Source: Micromonospora sonchi
GTDB taxonomy: Bacteria > Actinomycetota > Actinomycetes > Mycobacteriales > Micromonosporaceae
Length of the DNA stretch: 64,000 bases
Assembly (NCBI RefSeq): GCF_014646235.1
Contig: NZ_BMNB01000004.1
Span: 1-64,000, forward strand
Direction of reading: 5' to 3'
Shown here: positions 35,785-43,793 of the stretch, piece by piece
How positions within the stretch are numbered: the stretch's first letter is position 1
Layout of the letters: every line of letters starts with the position of its first letter
Made by a program: the position numbers and the translations under genes
Notes under the pieces: generated by a model
Seen by the model: only the letters and a program-made list of their open reading frames with translations
Databases searched by the model: none
What the model was told of the DNA's origin: nothing

Positions 35785-36842
35785 CTCAGGGCTCTCCTAC
35801 GGCGCGTTCCGGCTGATGGCGTGCGGGGACCGTGCCGCCCCGGCGCGGCCGGGTCGACGCCCTGATCCGGTTGCGGGGAGCCGCCAGGGGGTCGAGGATC
35901 CGCATGGGCGCTTTCACCGATTACTGCTGCGAGGCGTTGCCCTGCGCCTGGCCGGAGGGTGGGGTGCTGGCAGCCGGCCGCCGGTGTGTGGGTGTCCGGG
36001 GTGCGGCGGCTGTCGACGTAGAGCCGGTAGCTGGCGGCGTCGGCGACGATCACGTCTGTGGTGTCGGGTCCCAGGCGCGGGTCCTGGGGTGGGATGGGGC
36101 CGGTGATGGTGCTGTGGGCGGCGAGGAGGACGCCGCTGTGCTCGTCGATGGTGAGGATCTCGCGCCTTGGCACGCCGGAGCGGTCGGTGTGCGGGAGGAT
36201 GACGTCCATGCCGGGGCGCTGGACGCGGTCGGTGACGTCGGTCTGCGCGAGTAGGCCGGGTTGCGCCGCGAGGAGCCGCAGGACCGCGGCCCGGACCGGG
36301 CGGGTGGGCGCGTGGCGTTCGTAGAGCATCGCGATGCCGCCGACGATGTCCTGGAGACGGGTCTCGCCGGGACCGGCCGCGATGAGCAGGTAGGTGCGTA
36401 GGGCAGCGGGTTGTCTCGGTGGTGGCTGGTCGAACCGGTCCCCGGTCTGGCCTGTCCAGCTGCTGTCTCCGCCGTCGGGGATGCAGCTTCCGCTGTCGAC
36501 GTGCACGCTGACCTGCCGGCCGTCGGCGGCGTCATCGGTGCGCCACAGCTGGTCGGCGCGGACCCGTTCGGGCCACCCGGTGGGGCCGGGTGGCCCGATG
36601 ACGTCGCGGTACCAGGTGCTGCGTTCGACGTACTGGTAGTCGCCGCGGGTGGTGTCGGCGGGCGCGTCGCCAAGGGTGTCGGCCAGGCGGGTCAGCACCG
36701 GTCCTGCCGGGACCGGTGGTGTGCTGTTCGGGGGCGTCGTCGGAGACGGCGGGTCAGGGTTCACGCCGTCGGAGGGGCCGGCACAGGCGGTGAGAAGAAG
36801 TGACGTCGTGAGCAGCAACGCGCCGGTTCGGGTGCGGGTCAC
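35781..36842 (-). CDS. Putative lipoprotein, CU044_5270-like
   Basis: 353 residues from GTG 36842, which overlaps the previous stop (GTGA). The N-terminus is a lipoprotein signal: RTRTG, hydrophobic ALLLTTSLLL, lipobox LTAC with Cys at about 20. After a Pro/Thr linker comes a domain with LADTLGDAPADTTRGDYQYV, LLIAAGPGETRLQDI, RAAVLRLLAAQPGLL and DRSGVPRREILTIDEHSG, the layout of CU044_5270-type proteins, which are exported actinobacterial proteins of unknown role. It resembles the protein encoded just upstream, so the two may be ancient duplicates. The C-terminal ~65 residues are Pro/Arg-rich and end in a basic RRRRALR. Confidence 0.65.
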   Translation of the reverse strand: MTRTRTGALLLTTSLLLTACAGPSDGVNPDPPSPTTPPNSTPPVPAGPVLTRLADTLGDAPADTTRGDYQYVERSTWYRDVIGPPGPTGWPERVRADQLWRTDDAADGRQVSVHVDSGSCIPDGGDSSWTGQTGDRFDQPPPRQPAALRTYLLIAAGPGETRLQDIVGGIAMLYERHAPTRPVRAAVLRLLAAQPGLLAQTDVTDRVQRPGMDVILPHTDRSGVPRREILTIDEHSGVLLAAHSTITGPIPPQDPRLGPDTTDVIVADAASYRLYVDSRRTPDTHTPAAGCQHPTLRPGAGQRLAAVIGESAHADPRPPGGSPQPDQGVDPAAPGRHGPRTPSAGTRRRRALR

Positions 36843-37759
36843 CGCGTGGCCTGGGCCGTGTCGATCGTGGGTTCCTCGGAGCGGTCGGCGATGAGGGTGT
36901 ACGAGCGCAGGCGTGGTGCGGCCTTGTCCATGCGGGGTGGCGGGCCGAGGTCGGTGCTCTCGTGGGCGAGGACCCAGCCGGCCCGGTCGATGATCAGGGT
37001 GTCGCGGGCCTGCTGGTGCTCGACGGCGATGGCGATACCGGCCCGGCCGGCCCGGTCCGCGACCGTGCCATGGCAGATAACGGCCTTGGCGGTGGCGAGG
37101 AGCCGGAGCAGGGCGATCCGGGTAGCTGCGGCGGGGTGTTGGGTGAGATGCACGTCCGCGACCGCGCGGATGATCCACTGCGGGCCCATCTCGGGCGGCT
37201 GCACCGTGGCGAGGTGGGTGGCGAGGGTGCGCGGGTCGGTGGGGGTCGGCTCGGGTAGCGGTGCGGGTATTCCCCCAGCGGGATGGTCAGTGACGGTGTG
37301 GCCAGCGGAGCCGGGTGTGGTGCTGACAGTGCGACCAGATGCGTCGGCGGCCCGCCACTGCCAGGTCTCGGTGGTGACGATCGTGCGGCTGTTGGTCCCC
37401 GACGGGATCATGGTGTCCTGCGCGGTCCAGGTCCGAGTGTGTGTGCGGGCGTATGTGGTGGGGCTCGTCGGGGTGGCGTTGACCGCGTTGCTCGCGTCGG
37501 CTGCCGTGGCGAGCGTGTCGGCCAACTGCGCGAGGCACGGTGCGGTGATGACGGCTGCGGCCGGCGTGCCGGCGGGGACGTTGTTGAGGTCTGCGGGGAT
37601 CACCGCCGGCTCTACGCCTGGGCGGTCGCCTCCGGTGGGGACCGGGTACGCGATAACTGCCGTCGGGGCGATGGTGACGGCGACCAGGGCGACCAGCAGT
37701 GGCGGACGCCACGGGTTGCCCCTGCGCCGGTGCAGGCTCTGCGCATCGAGTGGAGTCAT
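36839..37759 (-). CDS. Exported or membrane-anchored CU044_5270-like protein
   Basis: 306 residues from ATG 37759. A basic start (HRRRGNPWRP) is followed by one hydrophobic helix (PLLVALVAVTIAPTAVIA, about 19-36), acting as signal anchor or signal peptide. The rest is predicted extracellular: CLAQLADTLATAADAS, VTTETWQWRAADASG, PQWIIRAVADVHLTQHP, RIALLRLLATAKAV, DRAGRAGIAIAVEHQ and a LIIDRAGWVLAHES segment that parallels the TIDEHSG segment in the next gene. This is the CU044_5270 pattern. Homologues are often downstream of an ECF sigma factor, but none is present here. It opens a four-gene coupled run. Confidence 0.65.
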   Translation of the reverse strand: MTPLDAQSLHRRRGNPWRPPLLVALVAVTIAPTAVIAYPVPTGGDRPGVEPAVIPADLNNVPAGTPAAAVITAPCLAQLADTLATAADASNAVNATPTSPTTYARTHTRTWTAQDTMIPSGTNSRTIVTTETWQWRAADASGRTVSTTPGSAGHTVTDHPAGGIPAPLPEPTPTDPRTLATHLATVQPPEMGPQWIIRAVADVHLTQHPAAATRIALLRLLATAKAVICHGTVADRAGRAGIAIAVEHQQARDTLIIDRAGWVLAHESTDLGPPPRMDKAAPRLRSYTLIADRSEEPTIDTAQATR

Positions 37760-37832
37760 GGCTGTTGCCTCATCGTCGGTTGTCTGGACGTGACGGAGGA
37801 GCGATCGAACCCTGCGGGGCTGGCCGGATCAG

Positions 37833-38675
37833 CTAGCCGCAGCTGCGTTCCGGCGGTGCCGGAGAGAAAAGCTGCAGGAGGTCGCGGATGGCGTGGGTGA
37901 CGGTGGGATACGAGGGCACGGTCGGTGGTCGCGGCGCGGTGGCCGCCGGCTGACGGGTGATCCAGATCGGGACCATGCCGGCGGCGAGGGCGCCTTGGAC
38001 GTCGGCGTGCCAGCTGTCGCCGATGTGGAGACACCGTGCGGGGTCGACGTTCAGCGCTCGGCTGCACGCGTGGAAGAGTCCGGGGTCGGGCTTCGCGAGG
38101 CCGATGTCCGGACCGCAGATGATGGCCGTGACGAACTCGGTGAGAGCCGCCTTGTCTAGCTTCCGCTGGACCGAGGAACGGTGCCCGTTACTGCAGACCG
38201 CTACCGGCGCCAGGTCGGTCAGCTCTCGCAGGAGACTGCGTAGTTCCGGGTCCGGGGCGATCATGGCGAGTTGGGCGGCGACGCAGGTGCGCACCAGCCG
38301 GTCCAGGTCGCTGGTGTCCAGCGTGACGCCCACGCTTCGGAGAGCCGTCCGCCAGACGCGTCGACGAAGGTCTTGCAGGCCGCCGGTGCCCGCTGCGGCG
38401 GGATGCCGCCAGTGGGCGGCGAATGCCGCGTGGTAGGCGTCGATCAGTGCGCCTGGGTCGACGCGGGAGGTGAGGGTGGCCGCGAGCTGGGCTGCGGCCC
38501 GCACGCCGTGAGCCAGGCTGGCGCCGGTGTCGATGAGTGTGTCGTCCAGGTCGAGGCTGATGGCCGCGAGTGGTCGTGGCGGCGGCGTGCCGAGTCGCGT
38601 GTGCAGGTATGTCGCCAGGACCGGCAGCGTGTCGGTGGGCTGGTCGTGGGCGAGGGTGCAGGAGGTGGTCAGCAT
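37833..38675 (-). CDS. HAD-family hydrolase
   Basis: 280 residues from ATG 38675, overlapping the end of the acyl-CoA dehydrogenase gene by 7 bases. HAD motifs: I ISLDLDDTLIDTG (nucleophile and acid Asp at about 40-42), II AVCSNGHRSS, III AKPDPGLF and IV HIGDSWHADVQGALAAG. The cap domain lies between motifs I and II (about 50-140). Such enzymes are usually phosphatases of small metabolites with a covalent aspartyl-phosphate intermediate. The overlap with the dehydrogenase suggests a shared pathway, which I cannot identify. Confidence 0.88.
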   Translation of the reverse strand: MLTTSCTLAHDQPTDTLPVLATYLHTRLGTPPPRPLAAISLDLDDTLIDTGASLAHGVRAAAQLAATLTSRVDPGALIDAYHAAFAAHWRHPAAAGTGGLQDLRRRVWRTALRSVGVTLDTSDLDRLVRTCVAAQLAMIAPDPELRSLLRELTDLAPVAVCSNGHRSSVQRKLDKAALTEFVTAIICGPDIGLAKPDPGLFHACSRALNVDPARCLHIGDSWHADVQGALAAGMVPIWITRQPAATAPRPPTVPSYPTVTHAIRDLLQLFSPAPPERSCG

Positions 38676-39931
38676 GCGATGGACCCCGTTGCGCTCGTTC
38701 CTGCCCGCGGCGTGGGCCTCGCCTCGCCACGTTTTCGCCTCCGCTGGGGGACGGAGGAGTGGAACCGGGTTGACCAAAGTTGTTTGGTGGTGCCGAGGGC
38801 GTGTTCGGCCAGTCGGAGGAGTTGGATGTCCGAGGTGCCGGCGGGGGCGAAGATGTGCAGGGCGTCGCGGAAGTAGCGTTCGATGGGCGACTGGGCGGGT
38901 TGGAGGCCGTGTGCGGCGTGGATCTCCATCGCGGTGCGGGCGGAGTCGATCGCGTGTTCGGCGTTGATCAGTTTGGCGTTGACGAGTTCCGCGTCGCAGG
39001 GTTGCCCGCTGTCGAGTAGGTGTACGGCGTGGTAGGCGGCCAGGCGGGCGACCATCAGCCGGGACTGCATGGCGCCGATGCGCTGTTTCACCGTGGGTAG
39101 GTCGGCCAGGGGTTTGCCGTAGCGGCGTTGGCTGGTCGCGTAGGCGACGGTGGTGTCGAGGATGGCCTGATGGATGCCGAGGGCGACAGCGGCGAGGTTG
39201 GGTCTGCCGTACAGGACGCTGGAGGAGTACGCCACGTCGAGGCCGTCGCCTTCGGCGCCGAGCCGGTTCGCCGCTGGGACACGGCAGTTGTCGAAGACGA
39301 TCTCGCCAAAGCTGAAACCGTGCAGGCCCATGCTCGGCTGGTGCGGGGTGAGGTGCACGCCGGGCCGGTCGGCTTCGACGAGGAACGCGGACAGTCCGCG
39401 GGTGCCGGGGCCGGTGCGGGCCACGACGCCGTGCAGGTCGCCGATGTGGCTGTTACCGACGAAGGTCTTCGTGCCGGTGAGGAGGTAGTCGTCGCCGTCG
39501 GGTATGGCGGTGGTGGTCATGCCGAGGACGTGGCTGCCGGATCCGGGTTCGGTGACAGCGATGGTCGGCAGGCAGTCACCGGCCGCGATGGCGGGTAGCC
39601 AGGTCCGCTTCTGTTTGTCGTCGCCGAAGTGGATGATCTTCGCGGTGCCGAGTTGGGACGCCTGGAGCATGGCGCCCATGGCGGCCGAGACCCGGGACAG
39701 TTCCTCGATGATGATCGTCTTGGCGAGGTGACCGAGTCCGAGGCCTCCGTAGGTGGGATCGATCGTGGCGCCGAGCCATCCTTGGCGGGCGATCTGCCGG
39801 GACAGGTCCTGCGCCACGCTGCGGTCCGCCTCCAGCTCCGTAATGCGGGGTCGGACCTCGGCCTCGGCGAACGCCCGGACTGTGTCCCGCAGCCGGGTGT
39901 GGCGGGGGGTGAGGTGGTAGCCGTCGACCAT
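38669..39931 (-). CDS. Acyl-CoA dehydrogenase family flavoprotein
   Basis: 420 residues from ATG 39931 (GAGGAGAG upstream). Family marks: N-terminal helical domain (RHTRLRDTVRAFAEAEVRP), TYGGLGLGHLAKTIIIEELS, middle beta-domain TIAVTEPGSGSHVLGM with the FAD-contacting Thr/Glu, LTGTKTFVGNSHIGDL, the MGLHGFSFGEIVFDNCRVP segment, and C-terminal helices with SQRRYGKPLADLPTVKQRI, a Gln-rich cofactor contact and MEIHAAHGLQ. It oxidises an acyl thioester at the alpha-beta carbons, or a related substrate, using FAD. The catalytic Glu position reads IERYFRD, as in several secondary-metabolism members. The C-terminus continues with an Arg-rich tail into the HAD gene. Confidence 0.88.
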   Translation of the reverse strand: MVDGYHLTPRHTRLRDTVRAFAEAEVRPRITELEADRSVAQDLSRQIARQGWLGATIDPTYGGLGLGHLAKTIIIEELSRVSAAMGAMLQASQLGTAKIIHFGDDKQKRTWLPAIAAGDCLPTIAVTEPGSGSHVLGMTTTAIPDGDDYLLTGTKTFVGNSHIGDLHGVVARTGPGTRGLSAFLVEADRPGVHLTPHQPSMGLHGFSFGEIVFDNCRVPAANRLGAEGDGLDVAYSSSVLYGRPNLAAVALGIHQAILDTTVAYATSQRRYGKPLADLPTVKQRIGAMQSRLMVARLAAYHAVHLLDSGQPCDAELVNAKLINAEHAIDSARTAMEIHAAHGLQPAQSPIERYFRDALHIFAPAGTSDIQLLRLAEHALGTTKQLWSTRFHSSVPQRRRKRGEARPTPRAGTSATGSIAC

Positions 39932-40114
39932 CTGCCGCTCTCCTCGTGAGTCGCCAACGGTGTCCGTCGGTGGCGGTGGGTAACGCCACGGGCAGGGCCG
40001 TGGCGGGGTCACCAGCAGTTCCTGGAATGTGAGCTGCCGGCCCGGGCAGCGAGGCGACGAAGGATGTCTCGTATGCGGGGGGGGACGATCAGGGCTGTCA
40101 GGCCGTGAGCCCGG

Positions 40115-40675
40115 TTACCGGGGGTGGTGTTCTCGCTGGCTGATCCGTGCGGACAGCTCGGCCGCCCAGGTCTTGATGGTGGCGAGTCCTTGCTGTCCCC
40201 AGGTGCGGGATTCAGTGCCGACCACGCAGATCGTCCCGAGGGTGGTGCCGGTGTGGTCGATGAGCGGGGCGCCCATGTAGGTGCGGATGCCGAGCTGGTC
40301 GACGACCGGGTTGCCGGCGAACCGCGGGTAGGAGCAGACATCGTCGAGGACCAGCGCGCGTCGCCGGTGCACGACGTGCGGGCAGAATCCCTGGTCTCGT
40401 GACATCCGGCGGCCGGGTTCGAGGGGGGTGGCCGCTGCCGACACGCCGGGCTGCGTGGTCCGGCCGGTGTAGAGGCCGGCGAAGAACTGGCCGTTCTCGT
40501 CGAGGAAGTTCACCATCGCCCACGGCATGTCCGTGACGTCGGCGAGATTCCGGGCGAAGTCGTCGAACTCCCGCTCCGGTCTGCCGAGGCCGAGCGCCCG
40601 CAGCCGGTGAAGCCGCTGGGGCGCATCCAGGTCGGGCGGAGTCAGAGGTGGGGGTTCGAAGTTTTCGCTGGTCAT
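40115..40675 (-). CDS. GAF-domain protein, last gene of the conservon operon
   Basis: 186 residues from ATG 40675, overlapping the cvnD stop (ATGA). A single GAF domain occupies about 20-175: RLHRLRALGLGRPEREFDDF, WAMVNFLDENGQFFAGL, the SRDQGFCPHVVHRRRALVL block, RTYMGAPLIDHTGTTLGTIC. The Cys-Pro-His segment and the GAPL strand are typical of GAF proteins fused to or near actinobacterial kinases. It probably binds a small ligand or senses redox. In many Streptomyces conservons the fifth gene is a cytochrome P450; here a GAF sensor holds that place. Confidence 0.85.
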   Translation of the reverse strand: MTSENFEPPPLTPPDLDAPQRLHRLRALGLGRPEREFDDFARNLADVTDMPWAMVNFLDENGQFFAGLYTGRTTQPGVSAAATPLEPGRRMSRDQGFCPHVVHRRRALVLDDVCSYPRFAGNPVVDQLGIRTYMGAPLIDHTGTTLGTICVVGTESRTWGQQGLATIKTWAAELSARISQREHHPR

Positions 40676-41289
40676 GCGCGATCACCTACCTCGGTCGGTG
40701 CGGAGCTGGCGTGTGCGGGAGAGGGAGCGGCGAGCAGGTGCCGCACGAGCGTCACCAGGACGGTGGTCGCGGACCGCCGGTCGCGGGCGTCACACATCAC
40801 GATCGGCACTGCGGGCAGCAGGCCCAGGGCTTCGCGTACTTCCTCCGGGTTGTGCCGGTAGGCGCCGTCAAACTCGTTGACGGCGACCAGGAACCTCATG
40901 CCGCGGGACTCGAAGAAGTCCACGGCGGCGAAGCAGTCCGGCAGGCGGCGGGTGTCGACCAGCACCACCGCGCCGAGGGCGCCGTGGCTCAGTTCGTCCC
41001 ACAGGAACCAGAACCGGTCCTGCCCGGGCGCGCCGAACAGGTACAGCACGCTGTCGCGGTCGATGGTGATGCGACCGAAGTCCAGGGCCACCGTGGTGGT
41101 CGTCTTCGCCGCTATCCCGGCGAGGTCGTCGGTGCCGACGCTGGCGGTGGTGAGCAGTTCCTCGGTGCGAAGCGGCGGGATCTCGCTGGTGGCCGTGATG
41201 AAGGTGGTCTTCCCGACCCCGAACCCGCCGGCGATCAACACCTTGAGCGCGTTCGGCGCCCAGTCAGAGTCGCTGTTGAAGGCCGACAA
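40672..41289 (-). CDS. cvnD: CvnD: MglA/Ras-like ATP/GTP-binding protein
   Basis: 205 residues. P-loop AGGFGVGKTTF at about 20-30, ETTTVALDFG-like switch as KTTTTVALDFGRI, DxxG-like LFGAPGQDRFWFLW (Pro-Gly-Gln), VNEFDGAY as the N/TKxD equivalent. This is the small GTPase-like component of actinobacterial conservons, proposed to couple with CvnB (roadblock) and CvnA (sensor kinase-like) at the membrane much as a eukaryotic G-protein system. The start is TTG 41289, inside the end of cvnC (26-base overlap), with GGAGAGG upstream. The GAF gene follows by ATGA overlap. Confidence 0.92.
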   Translation of the reverse strand: MSAFNSDSDWAPNALKVLIAGGFGVGKTTFITATSEIPPLRTEELLTTASVGTDDLAGIAAKTTTTVALDFGRITIDRDSVLYLFGAPGQDRFWFLWDELSHGALGAVVLVDTRRLPDCFAAVDFFESRGMRFLVAVNEFDGAYRHNPEEVREALGLLPAVPIVMCDARDRRSATTVLVTLVRHLLAAPSPAHASSAPTEVGDRA

Positions 41290-41641
41290 GGAGCCTCTCC
41301 AGGATCGATCGGTCGGTGGGGTCCGCGGCCGGGCTGGGTGGGCGGGTTAAAACCGCGCCGACTGCGACCAGGTCCGACAGCACCACCTTCGTGACCGCGG
41401 CCGGCAGCCTCATCCGGGCGGCCACCTCGGCGACCGTGGTCGCCGCGCCGCACAGGCCCAGCGCCACGTCGTGGTCCGGCTCCAACCGCCCTCGGGGACG
41501 CACGCCCGTGGCGACCACCCACGACAACAGCTCCATCGCCGTGGTGGGGCGGGTCCGTCCCGCACTGACCGTGTAGGGGCGCACCAGGCGCCCGGCCGCC
41601 TCGTCGAGCCACGTCTCTCGATGCATGCTATGGGAGGTCAT
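41264..41641 (-). CDS. cvnC: CvnC: DUF742 protein
   Basis: 125 residues from ATG 41641, overlapping the cvnB stop (ATGA). The DUF742 signature is clear: LVRPYTVSAGRTRP, the helical ALGLCGAATTVAEVAARMRL and the winged-helix-like TKVVLSDLVAVGAVLTRP. DUF742 proteins are the third component of conservons; some act as DNA-binding or adaptor proteins, but the molecular role is unsettled. No special feature. Confidence 0.92.
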   Translation of the reverse strand: MTSHSMHRETWLDEAAGRLVRPYTVSAGRTRPTTAMELLSWVVATGVRPRGRLEPDHDVALGLCGAATTVAEVAARMRLPAAVTKVVLSDLVAVGAVLTRPPSPAADPTDRSILERLLVGLQQRL

Positions 41642-42054
41642 GACGGGACGGGCGACGGTGCGCCGCTTCGGGCCGGTGTCGCCAGATACGGTCGGACGCT
41701 CTTGACCATCTGCGACATCTCGTAGCCGAGCACGCCGACGTCGGCCTGACGTCCGGCCAGCACCGCCAGCACCCCGCCTTCGCCCGCCGCCGTGACGAAC
41801 AGCAGCGTCTCGTCGAGCTCGGCCACCACCTGCCGCACACCGCAGCCGCCGTTGAACATCTGTCCGGCGCTGCGGGTCAGGGAGAACAGCCCGGAGGCGA
41901 TCGCCGCCAGGTAGTCCGCGTCGTCGTCGGTCAGCCCGTGGGCGGCGCGAGGCAGCCCGTCGGAGGACAGCAGCAGCGCGCTGCGGGTGTGCGGCACCCG
42001 CTCGACCAACCCGGACAGCAGCCACGCCAGTTCCTGGCCAGACGTACCGGTCAT
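41638..42054 (-). CDS. cvnB: CvnB: roadblock/LC7-family protein
   Basis: 138 residues from ATG 42054, preceded by AAGGAG at 9 bases; a TTG at 42063 is an alternative. The roadblock fold spans the protein: LAWLLSGLVERVPHTRSAL, LLSSDGLPRAAHGL, FNGGCGVRQVVAELDETLLF, GVLAVLAGRQADVGVLGYEM. Roadblock proteins regulate small GTPases, here probably CvnD. It sits 28 bases after cvnA. Confidence 0.92.
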   Translation of the reverse strand: MTGTSGQELAWLLSGLVERVPHTRSALLLSSDGLPRAAHGLTDDDADYLAAIASGLFSLTRSAGQMFNGGCGVRQVVAELDETLLFVTAAGEGGVLAVLAGRQADVGVLGYEMSQMVKSVRPYLATPARSGAPSPVPS

Positions 42055-42082
42055 CGCAGACAACTCCTTCTCACATCTTCAG

Positions 42083-43453
42083 TCAGTGGCGCGGGACAGC
42101 ACGCACGGCGGGCGGCTCGCCGCTGCCGGAACTGGCCCCGCGCAGGAAGTCGGCCATCAGCGTCGGGTCGTGATCACCAGCCGGCTGGTTCACCGGTCCC
42201 GGTCCGCCCCGAGTCAACGGGGCCGCCAGATGCGCCTGCCGCGTCCGGCGCGGCAGCAGCGGACCCGCAGCGCCGGCATCCCTGGGCGCCTGCCCGGACG
42301 CAACAGCGTCGCGGAACGCTGGCGCTGTCGCTGGTGACGCGGCCCGTGTCAGCGCTGGCGGCGCAGGTGGGTGGTGGCGAGCGCCGACGGGCGACGGCGA
42401 AGCACCTGCCATCGACGAGGACGCGGTCGCCGTCCCTGTCGGCTCGCCGCGCGATGGCATCCGGCCGGGCTCCGTAGCCGGCGGTCGCGCGGGGGGTCGG
42501 TCCCCGAGCAGTGGCGTCGGCAGGATCACCACCGCCTGCAGGCCGCCGTAGACGTTGCTCTGCAGCTTGACGGTGATGCCGTGCCGGCGGGCCAACGCCG
42601 AGACCACCCACGCCCCGATACGGCCGTCGCGCAGTAGGTCACCGACGTCCACCCGCCCGGGGTCCGCCAACAGTGCGTTCACCCGGTCCTGCTCCGGATG
42701 CGGCATTCCCAGACCGCGGTCGTCCACCTCGACCGCCACGCCGAGTGCCACCCGCCGGGCACGTACCGTCACCTCGGTATGGGGAGGCGCGAACGCGGTC
42801 GCGTTCTCGACCAGTTCGGCGAGCAGGTGTACCACGTCGGCGCCCGCGTGGCCGCGTACCGTTCCCTCGACCGGGGGCACGACCCGCACCCGCGCGTACT
42901 GCTCCACCTCGGCGATCGCCGAGCGGAGTACCTCGACCAGCGGCAGGGGCCGGCTCCACTGCCGCCGCGGCACCGCCCCGCCGACCACGGCGAGGTTCTC
43001 CGCGTAACGGCGGATGCGGGTCGCGAGGTGGTCGACCTGGAACAAACCCTTGAGCAGGTCGGGGTCCTCGACCTGCGCCTCCAAGACATCCAGCAGCTGG
43101 ATCTCCCGGTGCACCAGCCCTTGCAGCCGACGTGCGAGGCCGACGTACACCTCTACCTGCTGCCCGGCTACGGGCTGGCCAGCGGAGGCGCTCGCCTTGG
43201 TGCGGACGTGCGCTCGGGCGAGTCGATGAACGCACGCGGCCGCGCCGGCAGTGATCGCTATGCTGGCCACCGCCGCGCACACCAGGGCTAGGCCGACCGT
43301 CGTCGGAGCAGGTCCCGGTGACTGCGCAAGCGCCCATGTCGCCGTGCCCAGGGCGATTGCCGCCACTCCAGCGGCCAGTGCCACACACAGCCACACCAGG
43401 CGAGCGGGCAGGCCAGCCCCAGACGGACCTCCGGCCGACGCGTCGAGTCGCAC
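42083..43453 (-). CDS. cvnA: CvnA: membrane sensor histidine-kinase-like protein
   Basis: 456 residues. I chose GTG 43453 because AGGGAGG lies just upstream; the frame extends to a TTG at 43573. Two membrane helices (LVWLCVALAAGVAAIALGTA, about 18-37; VGLALVCAAVASIAITAGAA, about 51-70), a coiled helical segment, then the ATPase domain: LLAELVENATAFAPP (N box, about 240), VEVDDRGLGMPHPEQ (G1), GAWVVSALARRHGITVKLQS (G2). As in other CvnA/nitrate-sensor-like kinases, the phospho-acceptor His is not obvious. The C-terminal ~120 residues are Pro/Ala-rich and disordered. First gene of the conservon. Confidence 0.9.
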   Translation of the reverse strand: MRLDASAGGPSGAGLPARLVWLCVALAAGVAAIALGTATWALAQSPGPAPTTVGLALVCAAVASIAITAGAAACVHRLARAHVRTKASASAGQPVAGQQVEVYVGLARRLQGLVHREIQLLDVLEAQVEDPDLLKGLFQVDHLATRIRRYAENLAVVGGAVPRRQWSRPLPLVEVLRSAIAEVEQYARVRVVPPVEGTVRGHAGADVVHLLAELVENATAFAPPHTEVTVRARRVALGVAVEVDDRGLGMPHPEQDRVNALLADPGRVDVGDLLRDGRIGAWVVSALARRHGITVKLQSNVYGGLQAVVILPTPLLGDRPPARPPATEPGRMPSRGEPTGTATASSSMAGASPSPVGARHHPPAPPALTRAASPATAPAFRDAVASGQAPRDAGAAGPLLPRRTRQAHLAAPLTRGGPGPVNQPAGDHDPTLMADFLRGASSGSGEPPAVRAVPRH

Positions 43454-43793
43454 CCTGCCTCCCTGAGTCGCAGATGACGTTGCCAGCGGCACCGCCGACA
43501 GCGGGGACCCGACGGGCTCTGGCAATAGCTGGCCAGCGCCGGACCTGATAGGACGTGGCGTCGTGGTGATCAATACCGCCGGAGTTCAGTCTTGGTCGGC
43601 GATGGGGCGTCGGACATTGCCGACGCGAGGAATTGGCGCGGATTCCGGCAGTGGCCCCGACCTGGTCGGTGTCGGTTATCGGCGTCGAGGGTGTTCGACA
43701 CGAGTAGGTGCCGGCCTACTGGACGAGGGAGTCCGCGAGGTAGGCGAAGCGGTTTCGGCGCCTCCTGCGAGCGGGTCGGCGCTGGGAGGGTTC
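43454..43793. other. Divergent intergenic region (conservon / radical SAM)
   Basis: A 340-base spacer between divergent genes; it must contain both promoters. The cvnA frame remains open into it but lacks homology there. I see no repeat or hairpin of note. Confidence 0.4.
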
